Made by a program: the position numbers and the translations under genes. Below the pieces are notes generated by a model. The model was not told where the DNA came from. It was given only the letters and a program-made list of their open reading frames with translations, and ran no database searches. Positions 12,272-64,000 of a stretch of 64,000 nucleotides of DNA are shown piece after piece; the stretch's first letter is position 1, and every line of letters begins with the position of its first letter. The stretch is taken from the NCBI GenBank assembly GCA_023333565.1, contig JAJKFH010001167.1:62001-126000 (forward strand). The letters run 5' to 3'. The DNA is from Puffinus mauretanicus (lineage: Eukaryota; Chordata; Aves; Procellariiformes; Procellariidae).

Positions 12272-14589
12272 TTTATTCACTTGAAAAAATAGCAGACTGG
12301 AAGATTTCTTCATTGCATTACGCAAACTTCCCTGAGATTTTTACATAAATTATGTTTAGTCTACTATATATTGGAAACCAGTTAGCTACTGAGTGTCATA
12401 CACTGCAAATTTTACATAATTCCTGCATATGTTATCCAGCTAAAATGCTGTTTCAATGCTTTAAAGCTTTATCTTCTTTTGTTACAAAAAACACGTACAC
12501 ACAATTGAGACTACACACGCAGAGACATTTTTTGCACAAAATTTTAAATCTTAGAGCAATGTATAGAAATGGAGAAAACAGATGTTAAGTTGAACAAAGC
12601 ACTTTAAAGTTCTTTGCAGCTTAAAAACTGATTGTAAAATTAGTTTTAAAAATTATCTATGCAAGTGCTTGGTGGCAAGAAAGTCAACAGAAATATTATT
12701 AAATGCAACGGGCAGAAAGAGGGCTGATGCTGCCCTCCCTATTTAGCAATCTCCCGTATTATAAAATCATAATTTTGTATGAGCGGTTGTGGGAGAGAAA
12801 CATTATAGTGGTACAAAACATTGCTATACTGGCACTATGTTACACTAAGTAAGGATTTTTTTATTTTTTTATTTTTTAAAGTTGAGGTACGTAAACTTCT
12901 GATAAGATAGATATAGTTAACCACAAATCTTAAGGAGGCCTCACAGTGAAAGTAACTCCTCTGTTTCACTGACACACTGCCACAAATTTTAAAAATGAAC
13001 ACTTCATTTTAAATACAAATCTGGATGTCAGGTCAGTTTGCCAAGTTTATATCCCCTTGATTGAACTTTCAACAAAAGTCCAAGAAGAACAAGCATTGTA
13101 CTTTGCAAAAAATAATGCTGAATAGGTAAAAACAACAAAAAAGATTATTTGAACTAAAAATAAACAAAACCTGCAACTTTACTGCTTTGAGATATGAGAT
13201 TATCCCCAAGTTTTATGCCTGGAGGCATAAAGAGTTGTCTTGTCCATGAATTTTTGTTAGACTTATTTCAAAAGCCAAATTATACAGCATAAGTAACCTG
13301 TTCAGGTAGCTCTGATATCTCCTTCCGGTTCTCAGTAACTGGGATCATGCCCTTGCCCTCTGCTGAGGGTGGAGCAATTGCATTTGTAATTCCTCCTTCC
13401 AAATAGTCTTATCTTGGGTATTACCACAGAAAGAAACAGGAGGTAACTTGGGCCACTTCATTACAAAATAGACATGATGTGGTTGTGACTGGCCGTACCA
13501 GATACTAGGCCATAAGCATTCTTTTCTGTGTACTGGAAGGAAGGTATAAGGTGACCATCGCAACAGGAAGGTGAGGAACTGTGAAATGGAGGGCATTTTC
13601 TAGATTTTTAATTCTGCTTTAAAAAGTTCTCAATTTATAAATACACTTATGACTGCATGAAAATTACAAAAATGGAAAGAATAAAAGAGCAGCATTTAAA
13701 AGCAGTATGTTTAGCTTTTTCATACTCAGAAACAAACTGAAGACAGTGTCTTGTATAAAATGGCTTCGTTTCTACTTGTTATCACCGGATCTTCAATTAT
13801 ATAAAGGAAATCTAATACTTACTCAACAGAGGAAAAGAAGAGTAAGAAAAACTGGACAACATGTTTGCTTTTTCATTTTAAATTAAAGTTTTCACACAGA
13901 TGAGTAGGTTTTCTGGCTCTCCAAATTAAGAACAATTTGCTCCCTTTTCCTCAAAATGCTTACAGTACATCACACAGCCTACTGTATCTCTTTGCATATA
14001 TTGCTGGCTGATAACTGATTCAGACAGGCACATTAAAAGTTTCTGCGTTACATAACCACTTCTATTTTGTTATACAGAGAAGCCATTTCTGCATCAACAA
14101 TGAAAAAATTATAAAACTGTATTAACAAACACAAGCCCTTATGCAACACACAAAACAGGGTGCCAAGTCACTATATACTCAGTGTGAAAAGACTTCTAGA
14201 AATCTTTTCTGTGCATCTCCATTTCAACAAGGAAACACACTGTCTTTTCATCTCTTAATCTCATGACATTTTAAGTCACCTCTTTTTTGCATTGCCAAGT
14301 AAGGCAAATAATGGTGTTGTAGACTGACCATATATTAGGTTATTTTATTTAGAAAAATAATTTCTCTCCCTATTGAGAATTTCAGCATGTTCTCATAGTA
14401 ACTAATATATCCTGATAAAGAAAACCAGCAGAATTCCTCAGTATGCAGATTGAGATAGGATATTTGCCACACAGATTTTACTTCCAGCAAAGGTAAGATG
14501 CACATGTGTACATATGTCAATTATACACAGCAAACCAAGTACATTTTGTTCTGCATTCCAACGCATCCTCTGAAGGAGGGACAGTCTTC
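12272..14589 (-). other. JAK2: Probable JAK2 3' untranslated region, end not determined
   Basis: AT-rich sequence directly after the stop codon with no recognised repeat. Minus-strand AATAAA signals occur at 14344-14349, around 12858-12863, at 12272-12277 and at 10561-10566. I cannot tell which is used. The 12272 limit is only one candidate; the near site would give a UTR of about 250 nt, the far ones 2 to 4 kb. Confidence 0.35.

Positions 14590-64000
<49,411 letters not shown>

Overview
This is vertebrate, almost certainly avian, genomic DNA. It is AT-rich with long introns. The interspersed repeats are bird-type: CR1 LINEs ending in ATTCTATGATTCTATG-like 8-mers, and avian endogenous-retrovirus LTRs. 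One protein-coding gene can be supported, JAK2 (Janus kinase 2), on the minus strand from about 56454 down to the stop codon at 14590-14592. JAK2 is Z-linked in chicken, so the window is probably from a bird Z chromosome (inference from known synteny).

Twenty-two JAK2 coding exons were read by eye. They correspond to human coding exons 4 to 25. All have AG/GT boundaries on the minus strand and reading phases that join without a break. They total 3173 nt, equal to residues 76 (last two bases of the codon) to 1132 plus the stop in human numbering. No exon needs an insertion or deletion relative to human. Order on the minus strand: FERM (56454 to about 41976), SH2 (about 41976 to 38585), linker (37132-37005), JH2 pseudokinase (36475 to 27540), JH2-JH1 linker (26842-26706), JH1 tyrosine kinase (25611 to 14590). 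The first coding exon (residues 1-75) and the promoter were not found and should lie beyond 64000, so the last 7.5 kb of the window is the inner part of a large 5' intron.

Layout on the plus strand: 1-14589 is JAK2 3'UTR and intergenic DNA. It holds a small CR1 tail (about 472-549), a possible LTR-like stretch (about 2541-3500), an old degenerate LINE (about 3545-4640), a younger CR1 3' end (about 6152-6484) and an unexplained GC-richer block (about 6891-7690). From 14590 to 56454 is JAK2. Its introns carry a CR1 with reverse-transcriptase coding remnants (about 31900-33081), a solo LTR with 5-bp target-site duplications (43962-44960), a two-LTR provirus with its own 5-bp duplication (45139-50195), an ancient CR1 (about 54030-54465), a short CpG-rich island (about 20915-21062), a strong 21-bp-stem hairpin (30719-30770) and several tandem repeats. 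The retroelements recognised inside JAK2 all lie on the plus strand, antisense to the gene.

The provirus has gag-like, protease-like and integrase-like remnants, but no reverse transcriptase, RNase H or envelope region. I found no operon, CRISPR, tRNA or rRNA. I found no clearly new biological system; the items most worth checking are the RT-less provirus, the intronic CpG island and the intronic hairpin.
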